7,786 nt of DNA from an uncultured Gammaproteobacteria bacterium (GTDB lineage Bacteria > Pseudomonadota > Gammaproteobacteria > Coxiellales > Coxiellaceae), in NCBI GenBank assembly GCA_903870185.1, contig CAIQCE010000288.1, positions 1-7,786 on the forward strand. Direction: 5' to 3'. The notes below the pieces were generated by a model. That model was not told where the DNA came from, did no database searches, and saw only the letters and a list, made by a program, of their open reading frames with translations. Position numbers and translations under genes: made by a program. Shown piece after piece: positions 1 to 6,294 of this stretch; position 1 is the stretch's first letter; every line of letters starts with the position of its first letter.

Positions 1-10
1 TAATATTCAT
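1..10 (-). CDS. Possible 5' end of a leftward gene cut by the window edge
   Basis: On the minus strand an ATG at 10-8 is followed by two sense codons (Met-Asn-Ile) before the window ends. A good Shine-Dalgarno-like run, AGGGAGAG, lies just upstream (about 25-18), with about seven bases between it and the ATG. This spacing and the long gene-free stretch up to ffh suggest the start of a gene divergent from ffh. In E. coli the gene divergent from ffh is the ccsA/YpjD-type membrane protein gene, so that is one candidate, but nothing readable here tests it. Only the ribosome-binding site and start codon support this call. Confidence 0.35.
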
Positions 11-164
11 TTTGGACTCTCCCTTCAGTTGTTAAATGTTATGCTATAACAGCATCATTTTGGCGCATTAATTTGACGCCGTATATCTTAGAAGTGGATG
101 AGTCCATTTCATTAACAAAAAACAACATATTCTTTTAGTCTTGGCGCTACAAAAGAACGGGATC

Positions 165-197
165 GTTAGGCTGCGCTACGCTTGGCACTAACCTACA
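165..197 (+). repeat. Hairpin repeat family 1, copy 1
   Basis: This 33-nt element forms a stem GTTAG/CTAAC (165-169 with 188-192), extended by G170-C186, C171-G185 and T172-G184 past a bulged A187. The loop is 11 nt, GCGCTACGCTT, and the element ends CCTACA. It matches the next copy at 27 of 33 positions. Two of the six differences lie in opposite stem positions and keep pairing (A-T versus G-C at 168/189, G-C versus C-G at 170/186). It lies in the leader region upstream of ffh, about 70 bp before its -35 box. Confidence 0.75.
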
Positions 198-207
198 TGC
201 TATATAC

Positions 208-240
208 GTTGGCCCGCGCTGCGCTTGGGACCAACCTACA
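208..240 (+). repeat. Hairpin repeat family 1, copy 2
   Basis: This is the tandem partner of the copy at 165-197, separated by 10 bp. Its stem is GTTGG/CCAAC (208-212 with 231-235), plus CCC/GGG (213-215 with 227-229) past a bulged A230. The loop is GCGCTGCGCTT, and the element again ends CCTACA. The identical length, loop pattern and tail show that both are copies of one element and not chance palindromes. It ends 30 bp before the predicted -35 box of ffh and is probably outside the ffh transcript. Confidence 0.75.
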
Positions 241-269
241 ATAGCAGCAGTCTACAATTGGTACGCCAG

Positions 270-299
270 CTGGCACCTCCAACAAAATCTCGTTATAAT
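270..299 (+). promoter_or_regulatory. Sigma70-type promoter of ffh
   Basis: The -10 box is a perfect TATAAT at 294-299. A 4-of-6 -35 box, CTGGCA at 270-275, lies 18 bp upstream. Transcription would start near 306 and give a leader of about 27 nt before the ffh ATG, which holds an AAGGT ribosome-binding site at 319-323. A perfect 10-bp palindrome, GCCAGCTGGC (265-274), overlaps the -35 box and could be an operator, although a sequence this short may be accidental. Confidence 0.65.
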
Positions 300-332
300 G
301 CCCTCCCGTTTCACTCACAAGGTATCTGAGAC

Positions 333-1715
333 ATGTTTAACAACCTCACCGAACGTTTACAGCAAAGCATCGATAAGCTTCGAGGCTTAGGCCGAATTAC
401 CGAGGATAATATCCAGGAAACGCTTCGTGAGGTCCGCCTAGCTTTATTGGAAGCCGATGTGGCGCTGACGGTGGTCAAAACCTTTATCGAACAAGTACGT
501 GAGAAAGCCGTTGGGCAGGAAGTGATTAGCAGTCTCCGGCCTGGGGATGCTTTAATCAAAATTGTTCATGATGAATTGACCGAGATTTTGGGTGGCAGTC
601 AGTCCAAACTTAATTTGAATGCAAAAGCTCCTATCGTAATCTTGATGGCTGGTTTACAGGGCTCTGGTAAAACAACCACAGCGGCTAAATTGGCTTTATT
701 CCTTAAACAACAACATCAAAAATCGGTGATGATGGTTTCTGCTGACATCTATCGCCCAGCTGCTATAGAACAACTTGCGACATTAGCTCAACAAATCGGA
801 GTCCATCTTTCACCAAGCCAATCCGATGAATCTCCCACCGAAATTGTTAGCCGTGCTTTAGATCAAGCTCGACGGCAAGCTTTGGATGTATTAATCATCG
901 ATACCGCTGGCCGCCTCCATATTGATACCGAATTGATGGATGAGATCCATGCGATCAGTACTCTCTCCTCACCGACTGAAACCCTGCTCGTCATCGACAG
1001 CATGGCGGGCCAGGATGCTGCTAACACCGCAAAAGCTTTCAACGAAAAACTGGAACTCACGGGTGTCGTCCTCACTAAAATGGATGGCGATGCGCGAGGA
1101 GGTGCTGCCCTCTCCATGAGAATGATTACCGGCAAGCCGATTAAATTTATGGGTGTCGGTGAAAAAATTGAAGCGCTCGAAATATTTCATCCTGAACGAG
1201 TCGCCTCGAGAATTTTGGGCATGGGCGATATCCTCAGCTTAGTTGAAGAGGTCACTCAAAAAGTCGATAAGGCTCAAGCTGAAAAATTCGCTAAAAAAAT
1301 GCAAAAAGGTCATCGATTTGATTTCAATGATTTTCTCGCACAGCTACAACAAATGCATAAGATGGGCGGAATACAACAACTCCTCAGCAAACTGCCCACT
1401 CAACTTGGAAAAATGCCGAAGGCTGCTGCAATGATGGACAACAAACTCTTCGTTGGCATGGAAGCGATTATCTATTCTATGACCCCTAAAGAACGTACTT
1501 TTCCCGCCTTAATCACTGGCACACGAAAACGTAGAATTGCATTAGGATCGGGAAGAGATATGCAGGAAATTAATAAGCTCATGAAACAATTCGAGCAAAT
1601 GCAGAAAATGATGAAGAAATTTAAAGGGGATAAGATGGCGAAGAAAATGCAGGCGCTTCAAGGTCAATTACCCCCAGAATTAATGAGCCAATTATCTTCT
1701 TTTAAATCTGATTAA
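333..1715 (+). CDS. ffh: Signal recognition particle GTPase Ffh
   Basis: Ffh is the protein subunit of the bacterial signal recognition particle. With 4.5S RNA it binds signal sequences of nascent inner-membrane proteins and delivers ribosomes to FtsY and the translocon. The 460-residue product matches the usual length (453 in E. coli). A helical N domain (about 1-95) precedes the GTPase domain, which has the P-loop GLQGSGKT (107-114), DIYRPAA (138-144), DTAGR (190-194), TKMD (248-251) and GVGEK (274-278). The methionine-rich M domain (about 300-460) carries the conserved RNA-binding stretch around TRKRRIALGSG (397-407), followed by the Met/Lys-rich helix 410-430. The ATG start is supported by AAGGT nine bases upstream and by the family-typical N-terminus MFNNLTERL. 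It has its own promoter. No key residue appears missing. The 4.5S RNA gene is not in this window. Confidence 0.98.
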   Translation: MFNNLTERLQQSIDKLRGLGRITEDNIQETLREVRLALLEADVALTVVKTFIEQVREKAVGQEVISSLRPGDALIKIVHDELTEILGGSQSKLNLNAKAPIVILMAGLQGSGKTTTAAKLALFLKQQHQKSVMMVSADIYRPAAIEQLATLAQQIGVHLSPSQSDESPTEIVSRALDQARRQALDVLIIDTAGRLHIDTELMDEIHAISTLSSPTETLLVIDSMAGQDAANTAKAFNEKLELTGVVLTKMDGDARGGAALSMRMITGKPIKFMGVGEKIEALEIFHPERVASRILGMGDILSLVEEVTQKVDKAQAEKFAKKMQKGHRFDFNDFLAQLQQMHKMGGIQQLLSKLPTQLGKMPKAAAMMDNKLFVGMEAIIYSMTPKERTFPALITGTRKRRIALGSGRDMQEINKLMKQFEQMQKMMKKFKGDKMAKKMQALQGQLPPELMSQLSSFKSD

Positions 1716-1720
1716 TTTTT

Positions 1721-1747
1721 TGGTGCCAGGCACCGTGCCTGGCACCA
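1721..1747. terminator. 27-nt palindrome between convergent genes, likely a shared transcription end
   Basis: The sequence reads TGGTGCCAGGCAC, a central C, then the exact reverse complement, so the hairpin has 12-13 pairs and a tiny loop. It fills the space between the ffh stop codon (ending 1715) and the stop codon of the opposing gene (beginning 1748); only six T residues overlap or precede it (1716-1721). It could end transcription from both sides, but a classical U-tract follows it on neither strand: rightward it is followed by TTATTCG, and leftward transcripts would carry A residues. A dispersed palindromic repeat that took over the terminator position is an equally good reading. Confidence 0.55.
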
Positions 1748-3298
1748 TTATTCGAGAACAATCGTAGATCCATTCTTATATGTAATAATTGCTTTTGTAT
1801 ATTGGGGCATATCAGTAAATACCAATTTGCTCTCCAAATAAACACTTGAGCAAGCATTTCTTTCTTTAATTAGCCTAAAAGCATCTTGAGCAGATTTTTT
1901 TTCATAAATTGCACGATGAAAAAGCAAATTGGCATAACCACGAACGATTACATTTGAAATGAAAACAGTACAATCACGATCAACCTTCCCGATGATTCGC
2001 GCCGCAAGCTGCCTATTCTTGAGATCAATCATAGCCCAGGAGGAATATTCACTCAAATCATTCTTATACGCTTTATAACCAAAAAAGCTTGAGAATAGTA
2101 CAAAAAACACCAAAATGACACGTCCCTTTGCATTAAAACATGCAAATAAAAAAGCGAGAATAATTGAGGCTGGAAAAATAAATTTTAAACGATCAAAAGT
2201 AAATTGTAAGGCATGTTGAAGCATAACAATATTCTCAAGCAAAGGTACGCTCGCTGCAACAATTATTAACAATGTTATCTGTTTATTCTTTTTTGTGGCT
2301 TCTAAGGTTTTACTAAAATATGGGAAAGCTAGAATTAGCAACATTGGCGCAAGAAAAAAACCATATGAATGAATATAACCATAAACCAAACACAAAATGC
2401 ATCCCGCCTCAATACTTCTACCAAAGAATCGATTTATAAGTGCACTTATAGTTTGGTCAAACCCTGCAGCCAAACTAAAATGAAACACTATCAATACTCC
2501 TGCGCTGATTGTGGCGATCAATACCCAAATGGCAAGTTTTTTTGAAAGAATAGATTTTTGACTATTCAGCAAAAGAACAGAAGCTAAGCCAACATTAAAT
2601 ACAAAACCAGTCCACTCTACGAATGGACCTAAAAAAGCCATTATTGCGATTACAATGGCATAACTAAGCTGCTTATGTTTGGTTTCACTCACCCAATATT
2701 TAAATAAAGCATAAAGAGAAGAAATTAATATCAACTGATAGAAGCTTTGACACCAATAAATAATACCATAGGACTGAAAAGCTTCACGACTGAAAATACC
2801 TATCAGAGCACCAATCAAAGCCCCACCTGCTGAAACGAAAGAGCTGCATTTATTCAACCTGAGAAGATCAACCAAGAATGAAAACAAAATTAGAATACTA
2901 AAAAACTGAAGAAAGAAATTAAAGTATGCTAAATTTTTTATTGAAACCTCTAACCCAAATATTTTAAACCATAGATAAGGCGCTAAAAAACCCACTGAAG
3001 GAAAACTGGTATAAATATAATCACCTGTTTTTGTTGGAATAGTTGCCCCCCAAGGGGTATGTTTATCTAACTGAGTTCCTAAGCTAACTGCTGGCAGATA
3101 CCAATGATTTTTTGCTGGGCTTTCATTCAGAGCATTGATTGTCAGAAGCACATGATAGGTCGCCTCTAAATTCTCTGCTCCTTGGGTCTTATTAAATTCG
3201 GCCTGCCTTAAATGCAAAGAAAAAAATAGCAATGAGATAAGAGTCAGAACACTGAGAAAAATAGGATTTAAAAACATCTTGTTGAAATTTTTTAGCAC
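1748..3298 (-). CDS. Polytopic inner-membrane protein, putative GT-C-type glycosyltransferase
   Basis: The product has 516 residues. One membrane segment lies near the N-terminus (about 12-30), followed by an extracytoplasmic loop (about 31-97). A block of roughly nine to eleven hydrophobic segments spans about 98-407, and a soluble C-terminal tail covers 410-516. The first loop is rich in aromatic and polar residues (EATYHVLLT at 45-53, PWGATIP at 82-88, YIYTSFPSVGF at 94-104), and a second polar motif, QHALQFTFDRLK, lies at 361-372. A large first loop followed by many helices is the layout of GT-C enzymes that use polyprenyl-phosphate sugars, and I recall similar loops in uncharacterised proteins of polysaccharide clusters. 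The activity is inferred and no catalytic residue is proven. The GTG start is chosen because AGGAGAT lies four to five bases upstream; an in-frame ATG at 3277 has no such site. Sampled lines hold about 17-38% G+C, clearly below the neighbours, which suggests acquisition. Confidence 0.75.
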   Translation of the reverse strand: MLKNFNKMFLNPIFLSVLTLISLLFFSLHLRQAEFNKTQGAENLEATYHVLLTINALNESPAKNHWYLPAVSLGTQLDKHTPWGATIPTKTGDYIYTSFPSVGFLAPYLWFKIFGLEVSIKNLAYFNFFLQFFSILILFSFLVDLLRLNKCSSFVSAGGALIGALIGIFSREAFQSYGIIYWCQSFYQLILISSLYALFKYWVSETKHKQLSYAIVIAIMAFLGPFVEWTGFVFNVGLASVLLLNSQKSILSKKLAIWVLIATISAGVLIVFHFSLAAGFDQTISALINRFFGRSIEAGCILCLVYGYIHSYGFFLAPMLLILAFPYFSKTLEATKKNKQITLLIIVAASVPLLENIVMLQHALQFTFDRLKFIFPASIILAFLFACFNAKGRVILVFFVLFSSFFGYKAYKNDLSEYSSWAMIDLKNRQLAARIIGKVDRDCTVFISNVIVRGYANLLFHRAIYEKKSAQDAFRLIKERNACSSVYLESKLVFTDMPQYTKAIITYKNGSTIVLE

Positions 3299-3372
3299 CT
3301 AAATCTCCTTATATAATCTGCTAAAAACACCATCAAATACAAAAAAAGCTCAATCTCAAACCAACTTTTTTA

Positions 3373-3411
3373 CATTTACATTTGCGTTGTGAATATACTT
3401 CATTTACATTT
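3373..3411. promoter_or_regulatory. Direct-repeat pair in the divergent promoter region
   Basis: The 148 bp between the divergent membrane-protein and oxidoreductase genes contain two exact copies of CATTTACATTT, at 3373-3383 and 3401-3411, 28 nt apart start to start. A weak rightward promoter can be drawn through them: TTGCGT at 3382-3387, a 17-bp spacer, then TACATT at 3405-3410 (four of six matches each). The copies would then cover parts of both boxes. Repeats of this kind can be regulator-binding sites for one or both genes, but the region is AT-rich and chance is not excluded. I could not choose a convincing leftward promoter. Confidence 0.3.
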
Positions 3412-3446
3412 CATACTCAACAGGAAAACTTATTTGGAAATCCTTG

Positions 3447-4490
3447 ATGAATAACGAACACTTTGATTGGGCTGTAATCGGTGCAGGCCCTGCAGGGATA
3501 GCTGCTATCGGCAAGCTGATCGATCACGACATTGATCCCAAAAAAATCGCATGGATTGACCCAGATTTTAAAGTCGGCGATTTTGGAACTAAATGGACTC
3601 AAGTCTCCAGTAATACCAAGGTCGATTTATTTAACCGGTTTTTTCATGAAGTACAAAGTTTTGGTTATCAAAATTCACCTCACTTTCCCATTCAAGAATG
3701 CGACCCTAATAAAACTTGTTTACTGGCATTAGCTGCCGAACCCTTGCTTTGGATCAGTGATCATCTAAAAACCCAAGTGAATACTTTTACGACTCGCGTT
3801 AACAAAATTCAAACTCATGAAGGAAAATGGCGTTTAGCATTAAAAACGAACACGATTGAAGCCAACAAAGTAATTTTAGCAATTGGAAGCGAGCCTAATT
3901 CTCTAGCATTGCCCTCTGTGAAAGAATTACCTCTGACAGTAGCCTTGAATCCTAAGCAACTGGCTCAAACTTGCCAACCTGAAGATACTATCGCGGTATT
4001 TGGCTCCTCACATTCAGCCATCATTATCATTCGAAATTTATTAGAGCACACTCCAGTTAAAAAACTCATTAACTTTTATCGCTCACCGTTGCGTTATGCC
4101 GTTTATCTAGAAGATCAAATACTCTTCGACGATACCGGCCTAAAGGGTACAACGGCTGAATGGGCGAGGGAGCACATCGATGGCACCTTGCCTGAAGCCT
4201 TAACTCGTGTGATTTCCAATCCTGAGAATTTAAATCAATATCTGCCGGAATGTACCCATGCAATTTATGCCACTGGCTTCACCAGACGAGCAATCCCTGT
4301 TGAAGGCCTAGCTCAGCTTAAATATGATGATAAAACTGGCATTATTGCCCCCGGCTTTTTCGGCTTTGGCATTGCCTTTCCGGAGGCTAAAATTGACTCC
4401 CTTGGCAATTTAGAGCACCGGGTAGGCCTTTGGAAATTCATGGATTACTTGAATCGGGTGTTGCCGATTTGGCTGCAGGACTCCCTATAA
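3447..4490 (+). CDS. FAD-dependent oxidoreductase with two nucleotide-binding folds, substrate unknown
   Basis: The product has 347 residues and looks cytoplasmic. An N-terminal FAD-binding Rossmann motif, VIGAGPAGIAA, lies at 10-20, and the typical glycine-bearing strand KVILAIGSEP at 141-150. A second dinucleotide-binding fold begins at IAVFGSSHSA (182-191), probably for NAD(P)H. The late ATGF-type motif (AIYATGF, 272-278) is shared by flavin monooxygenases and pyridine nucleotide oxidoreductases. No CxxC redox pair is seen, so a thioredoxin-reductase-like disulfide mechanism is unlikely. A monooxygenase-like or NAD(P)H-oxidoreductase role fits, but the substrate cannot be read from the sequence. 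The ATG start is preferred over the TTG directly before it, because GGAAA ends six bases upstream. It appears to be a single-gene unit, divergent from the membrane-protein gene and ending before the rpsP promoter. Confidence 0.85.
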   Translation: MNNEHFDWAVIGAGPAGIAAIGKLIDHDIDPKKIAWIDPDFKVGDFGTKWTQVSSNTKVDLFNRFFHEVQSFGYQNSPHFPIQECDPNKTCLLALAAEPLLWISDHLKTQVNTFTTRVNKIQTHEGKWRLALKTNTIEANKVILAIGSEPNSLALPSVKELPLTVALNPKQLAQTCQPEDTIAVFGSSHSAIIIIRNLLEHTPVKKLINFYRSPLRYAVYLEDQILFDDTGLKGTTAEWAREHIDGTLPEALTRVISNPENLNQYLPECTHAIYATGFTRRAIPVEGLAQLKYDDKTGIIAPGFFGFGIAFPEAKIDSLGNLEHRVGLWKFMDYLNRVLPIWLQDSL

Positions 4491-4491
4491 A

Positions 4492-4515
4492 AGACCCACC
4501 CCCAAACTAGGGTCT
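4492..4515 (+). terminator. Hairpin after the oxidoreductase gene, weak terminator candidate
   Basis: AGACCC (4492-4497) and GGGTCT (4510-4515) pair perfectly across a 12-nt loop, starting two bases after the stop codon. The following bases are AT-rich (about 4520-4540) but form no uninterrupted T run. It is well placed to separate this gene from the rpsP operon. The segment GGGTCTGCCCCTAATTT also resembles short palindromic repeats found between genes in other genomes, so it may be repeat-derived. Confidence 0.4.
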
Positions 4516-4546
4516 GCCCCTAATTTCTAATTTTGTTCATAAAACC

Positions 4547-4575
4547 TTTCCAATGACCAAAAATTTGAGTAGAAT
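4547..4575 (+). promoter_or_regulatory. Sigma70-type promoter of the rpsP-rimM-trmD-rplS operon
   Basis: TTTCCA (4547-4552, four of six) and TAGAAT (4570-4575, five of six) are separated by exactly 17 bp. Transcription would begin near 4582 and give a leader of about 62 nt before the rpsP start codon. No other equally good pair was found between the oxidoreductase gene and rpsP. This promoter would make the operon independent of ffh. Confidence 0.55.
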
Positions 4576-4583
4576 GGCCGCCT

Positions 4584-4609
4584 CATTCCCCTAGACTCAT
4601 TTGGGAATG
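4584..4609 (+). promoter_or_regulatory. Hairpin at the 5' end of the rpsP operon leader
   Basis: CATTCCC (4584-4590) and GGGAATG (4603-4609) form a perfect 7-bp stem around a 12-nt loop. If transcription starts near 4582 as predicted, the hairpin sits at the very start of the mRNA, about 19 nt before the ribosome-binding site AGAGGT at 4628-4633. It could protect the 5' end of the message or act in feedback control. No T tract follows, so it is not an attenuator of the usual kind. A regulatory role is inference. Confidence 0.4.
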
Positions 4610-4643
4610 TTCGATTTCAGACACTATAGAGGTATTAGAAACC

Positions 4644-4949
4644 ATGGTAGTAATACGATTGGCTCGATCAGGGGCTAAAAAGAAACCTTTTTATCATGTG
4701 GTCGTTGCAGATAGACGCTCCCCACGTGATGGCCACTTTATTGAACGAGTAGGTTATTTCAACCCTGTCGCTAAAGGCGCTGCTATTCGCTTGAAACTTG
4801 AAAAAGAAATCATTCAAGCCTGGATCCAAAAGGGAGCCCAGCCTTCTGAACGCGTTCAACAATTGATTGAAGACTTTGAAAAAGCAGCGGCTAATGCTCC
4901 TGCAGAAAAGCCAGCCAAGAAAGCAAAAGCTGAAAAAGCGGCTGAATAA
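4644..4949 (+). CDS. rpsP: 30S ribosomal protein S16
   Basis: S16 is an early-binding small-subunit protein that stabilises the 16S rRNA 5' domain. The first 80 residues closely follow the family: [20 protein letters not shown] at the N-terminus, [20 protein letters not shown] (20-39), then the region ending in the helix [11 protein letters not shown] (68-78). The 101-residue product is longer than the 82 residues of E. coli S16, because of a tail rich in Ala, Lys and Glu (about 80-101); such low-complexity tails occur in other S16 proteins. AGAGGT ten bases upstream supports the ATG. It is the first gene of the operon. An 89-bp gap holding a GC-rich hairpin repeat separates it from rimM, so the two are unlikely to be tightly coupled in translation. 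Confidence 0.98.
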   Translation: MVVIRLARSGAKKKPFYHVVVADRRSPRDGHFIERVGYFNPVAKGAAIRLKLEKEIIQAWIQKGAQPSERVQQLIEDFEKAAANAPAEKPAKKAKAEKAAE

Positions 4950-4987
4950 AGATAAGGTTTTGGTGGGCATGATTTGCTTGCCTTAAC

Positions 4988-5020
4988 CCGTCGTCCCGCG
5001 ACTTGTTCGCGGGATCCAGT
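4988..5020 (+). repeat. 33-nt palindromic repeat family 2, copy A (inside the operon)
   Basis: Conserved flanks CCGTCGTCC and GGATCCAGT enclose an 8-bp stem (4994-5001 with 5007-5014) and the 5-nt loop CTTGT. It matches the copy at 7708-7740 at 30 of 33 positions; of the three differences, two are a compensating pair in the stem and the third is in the loop. It lies between rpsP and rimM, ending 18 nt before the rimM ATG and directly before its weak ribosome-binding site. It must be transcribed with the operon. Similar palindromes with a GGATCCAGT-like edge occur between genes in many proteobacteria. Confidence 0.85.
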
Positions 5021-5038
5021 CAAGAAGTAGTCGTACAC

Positions 5039-5536
5039 ATGCCCCAACTAATCACACTCGGCAAAATTGGCAAAACCTACGGGATAAAAGGCTGGTTCAA
5101 AGTCATCAGCTTCACTAATCCTGCTGAAAACATCCTAAACTATCCCACCTGGACATTAAAACATCCGCGCTCAACAGAAGTCGTGGCAATAGAAGCCTCT
5201 CGTCCTCATGCCGGCGGCTTTATCGCCAAAATCAAAGGCTGTGAAACCCCTGAAGAGGCCCGTCTTTATACTAATGCTGAAATACAGATCCCCAAAGAAG
5301 AGCTCCCTGAATTAGCCCCTGATGAACACTATTGGCATGACTTAATAGGGATTGAAGTCTATGACTTAAATAATAAAAAACTCGGTGTTATTGATGAAGT
5401 CATGGCGACCGGTGCCAATGATGTATTGAGATTGAAGGGGGAGTCTGAATGCCTGATTCCCTATATTCCACAGGTTATTCAAACCATTGACCTTGAAAAT
5501 AAACGCCTAATTGTCGATTGGGATCCTAACTTCTAA
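5039..5536 (+). CDS. rimM: Ribosome maturation factor RimM
   Basis: RimM binds S19 and assists late assembly of the 30S head domain. The 165-residue product has the two family domains. The N-terminal barrel contains [16 protein letters not shown] (7-22) and the AxxxxNAE-type segment near 75-82. The C-terminal PRC barrel begins at HYWHDLIG (97-104) and continues through ATGANDVL (123-130), LIPYIPQVI (139-147) and the terminal VDWD (159-162). The ATG at 5039 is chosen over a TTG at 5003: the earlier codon lies in the loop of the palindromic repeat and would add 12 residues absent from the family, while [11 protein letters not shown] gives the normal N-terminus. The ribosome-binding site is poor (AGAAG at 5023-5027), in keeping with the low RimM level relative to S16 known from E. 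coli. Its stop overlaps the trmD start by one base. Confidence 0.96.
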   Translation: MPQLITLGKIGKTYGIKGWFKVISFTNPAENILNYPTWTLKHPRSTEVVAIEASRPHAGGFIAKIKGCETPEEARLYTNAEIQIPKEELPELAPDEHYWHDLIGIEVYDLNNKKLGVIDEVMATGANDVLRLKGESECLIPYIPQVIQTIDLENKRLIVDWDPNF

Positions 5537-6294
5537 TGAAATTTGATCTCATCAGCCTCTTTCCTGAAACCTTTGACGCCCTAAATCATGGGGTGGTCGG
5601 CCGAGCCCAAGAACGAAAACTCATAGAACTCCAATCCTGGAACCCTCGAGATTATACCGAGGATGCTTATCACAGAGTCGATGAACGCCCCTACGGCGGC
5701 GGACCTGGGATGGTGATGAAAGTGGAACCTCTTCGCAAGGCCATCCATGCCGCCAAAGCGGCCGCAAGCCCTATTTGCCCTCGAGTCATTTATCTTTCCC
5801 CACAAGGCCGGAAATTCAATCAATCCTTGGCCTTCGAACTGGCTCAAGAACCTCATCTAATCTTAATTGCAGGTCGTTATGAAGGCATCGATCAGCGCCT
5901 TATTGAGCTCGAGGTCGATGAGGAGTATTCCATTGGTGATTATGTATTGAGTGGCGGAGAACTCCCCGCCATGGTCCTTATAGATGCCATAACACGCTTA
6001 TTGCCCGGGGTATTGGGTCACGAGGAATCCGCGCAGCAAGATTCCTTTGTCAACGGCCTATTAGACTGCCCTCATTACACTCGCCCGGAAGAAATTGAAG
6101 GGCTAAAAGTCCCCTCAGTCCTGCTAAGTGGGGATCATTCGGCCATCGAACGCTGGAGAATGAAACAATCTTTAGGTAAGACTTGGCAAATACGTCCAAA
6201 TCTGTTAAAAAGGTGCACCTTAAATAAAGAACAAGAAGCTTTATTAGAAGAATTTATACAAGAGCAACCGGGGAAAGCCCCAAAAGCTCAATAA
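5536..6294 (+). CDS. trmD: tRNA (guanine37-N1)-methyltransferase TrmD
   Basis: TrmD uses S-adenosylmethionine to methylate G37 next to the anticodon, which prevents +1 frameshifting. The product has 252 residues (255 in E. coli). The trefoil-knot cofactor site is clear: YLSPQG (86-91), GRYEGID (113-119) and [13 protein letters not shown] (132-144). The active-site residues Arg154 and Asp169 fall at the same numbers as in E. coli (ITRLLPG and QQDSF). [13 protein letters not shown] (50-62) and [10 protein letters not shown] (175-184) are family signatures. The start overlaps the rimM stop as TAATG, and no strong ribosome-binding site precedes it, so translation probably depends on ribosomes finishing rimM. 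The last residues overlap a two-tier inverted repeat just upstream of rplS. Confidence 0.98.
   Translation: MKFDLISLFPETFDALNHGVVGRAQERKLIELQSWNPRDYTEDAYHRVDERPYGGGPGMVMKVEPLRKAIHAAKAAASPICPRVIYLSPQGRKFNQSLAFELAQEPHLILIAGRYEGIDQRLIELEVDEEYSIGDYVLSGGELPAMVLIDAITRLLPGVLGHEESAQQDSFVNGLLDCPHYTRPEEIEGLKVPSVLLSGDHSAIERWRMKQSLGKTWQIRPNLLKRCTLNKEQEALLEEFIQEQPGKAPKAQ
6262..6289 (+). other. Two-tier inverted repeat at the 3' end of trmD
   Basis: GAGC (6262-6265) pairs with GCTC (6286-6289), and inside it GGGG (6270-6273) pairs with CCCC (6278-6281) around the tetraloop AAAG, with 4-nt internal loops on each side. It lies within the last trmD codons and ends nine bases before the rplS ribosome-binding site GAGGAT (6298-6303). 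No T run follows, so it is not a terminator. It might affect mRNA decay or the balance between trmD and rplS, or be a by-product of coding. Confidence 0.3.

Noticed and set aside
38..50. Inverted repeat GTTAT-GCT-ATAAC as a promoter or operator for the left-edge gene
   Set aside because: The matching -35 box scores only three of six, and a 5-bp AT-rich arm is easily found by chance.
96..118. GGATGAGTCC followed by ATTTC, reminiscent of a hammerhead ribozyme core
   Set aside because: The complete CUGAUGA box and the GAAA partner with flanking stems are absent. Only a 4-bp TGGA/TCCA hairpin can form.
165..240. Two tandem 33-nt repeats as a mini CRISPR array
   Set aside because: There are only two units with a 10-bp spacer, and sequence differences that keep pairing. 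No cas genes are present.
863..1190. Open frames on the minus strand inside ffh, and similar ones inside rpsP, trmD and the oxidoreductase gene
   Set aside because: They lie wholly within well-supported genes in other frames, have no recognisable domains and no ribosome-binding sites.
3275..3277. In-frame ATG as start of the membrane protein (minus strand)
   Set aside because: No ribosome-binding site precedes it, whereas the upstream GTG has AGGAGAT at ideal spacing.
3444..3446. TTG codon directly before the ATG of the oxidoreductase
   Set aside because: The next codon is ATG, with a correctly spaced GGAAA site. There is no reason to prefer the rarer codon.
5003..5038. TTG start giving RimM a 12-residue N-terminal extension
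   Set aside because: The codon lies in the loop of a palindromic repeat and the added residues have no counterpart in the family. The ATG at 5039 yields the normal N-terminus.
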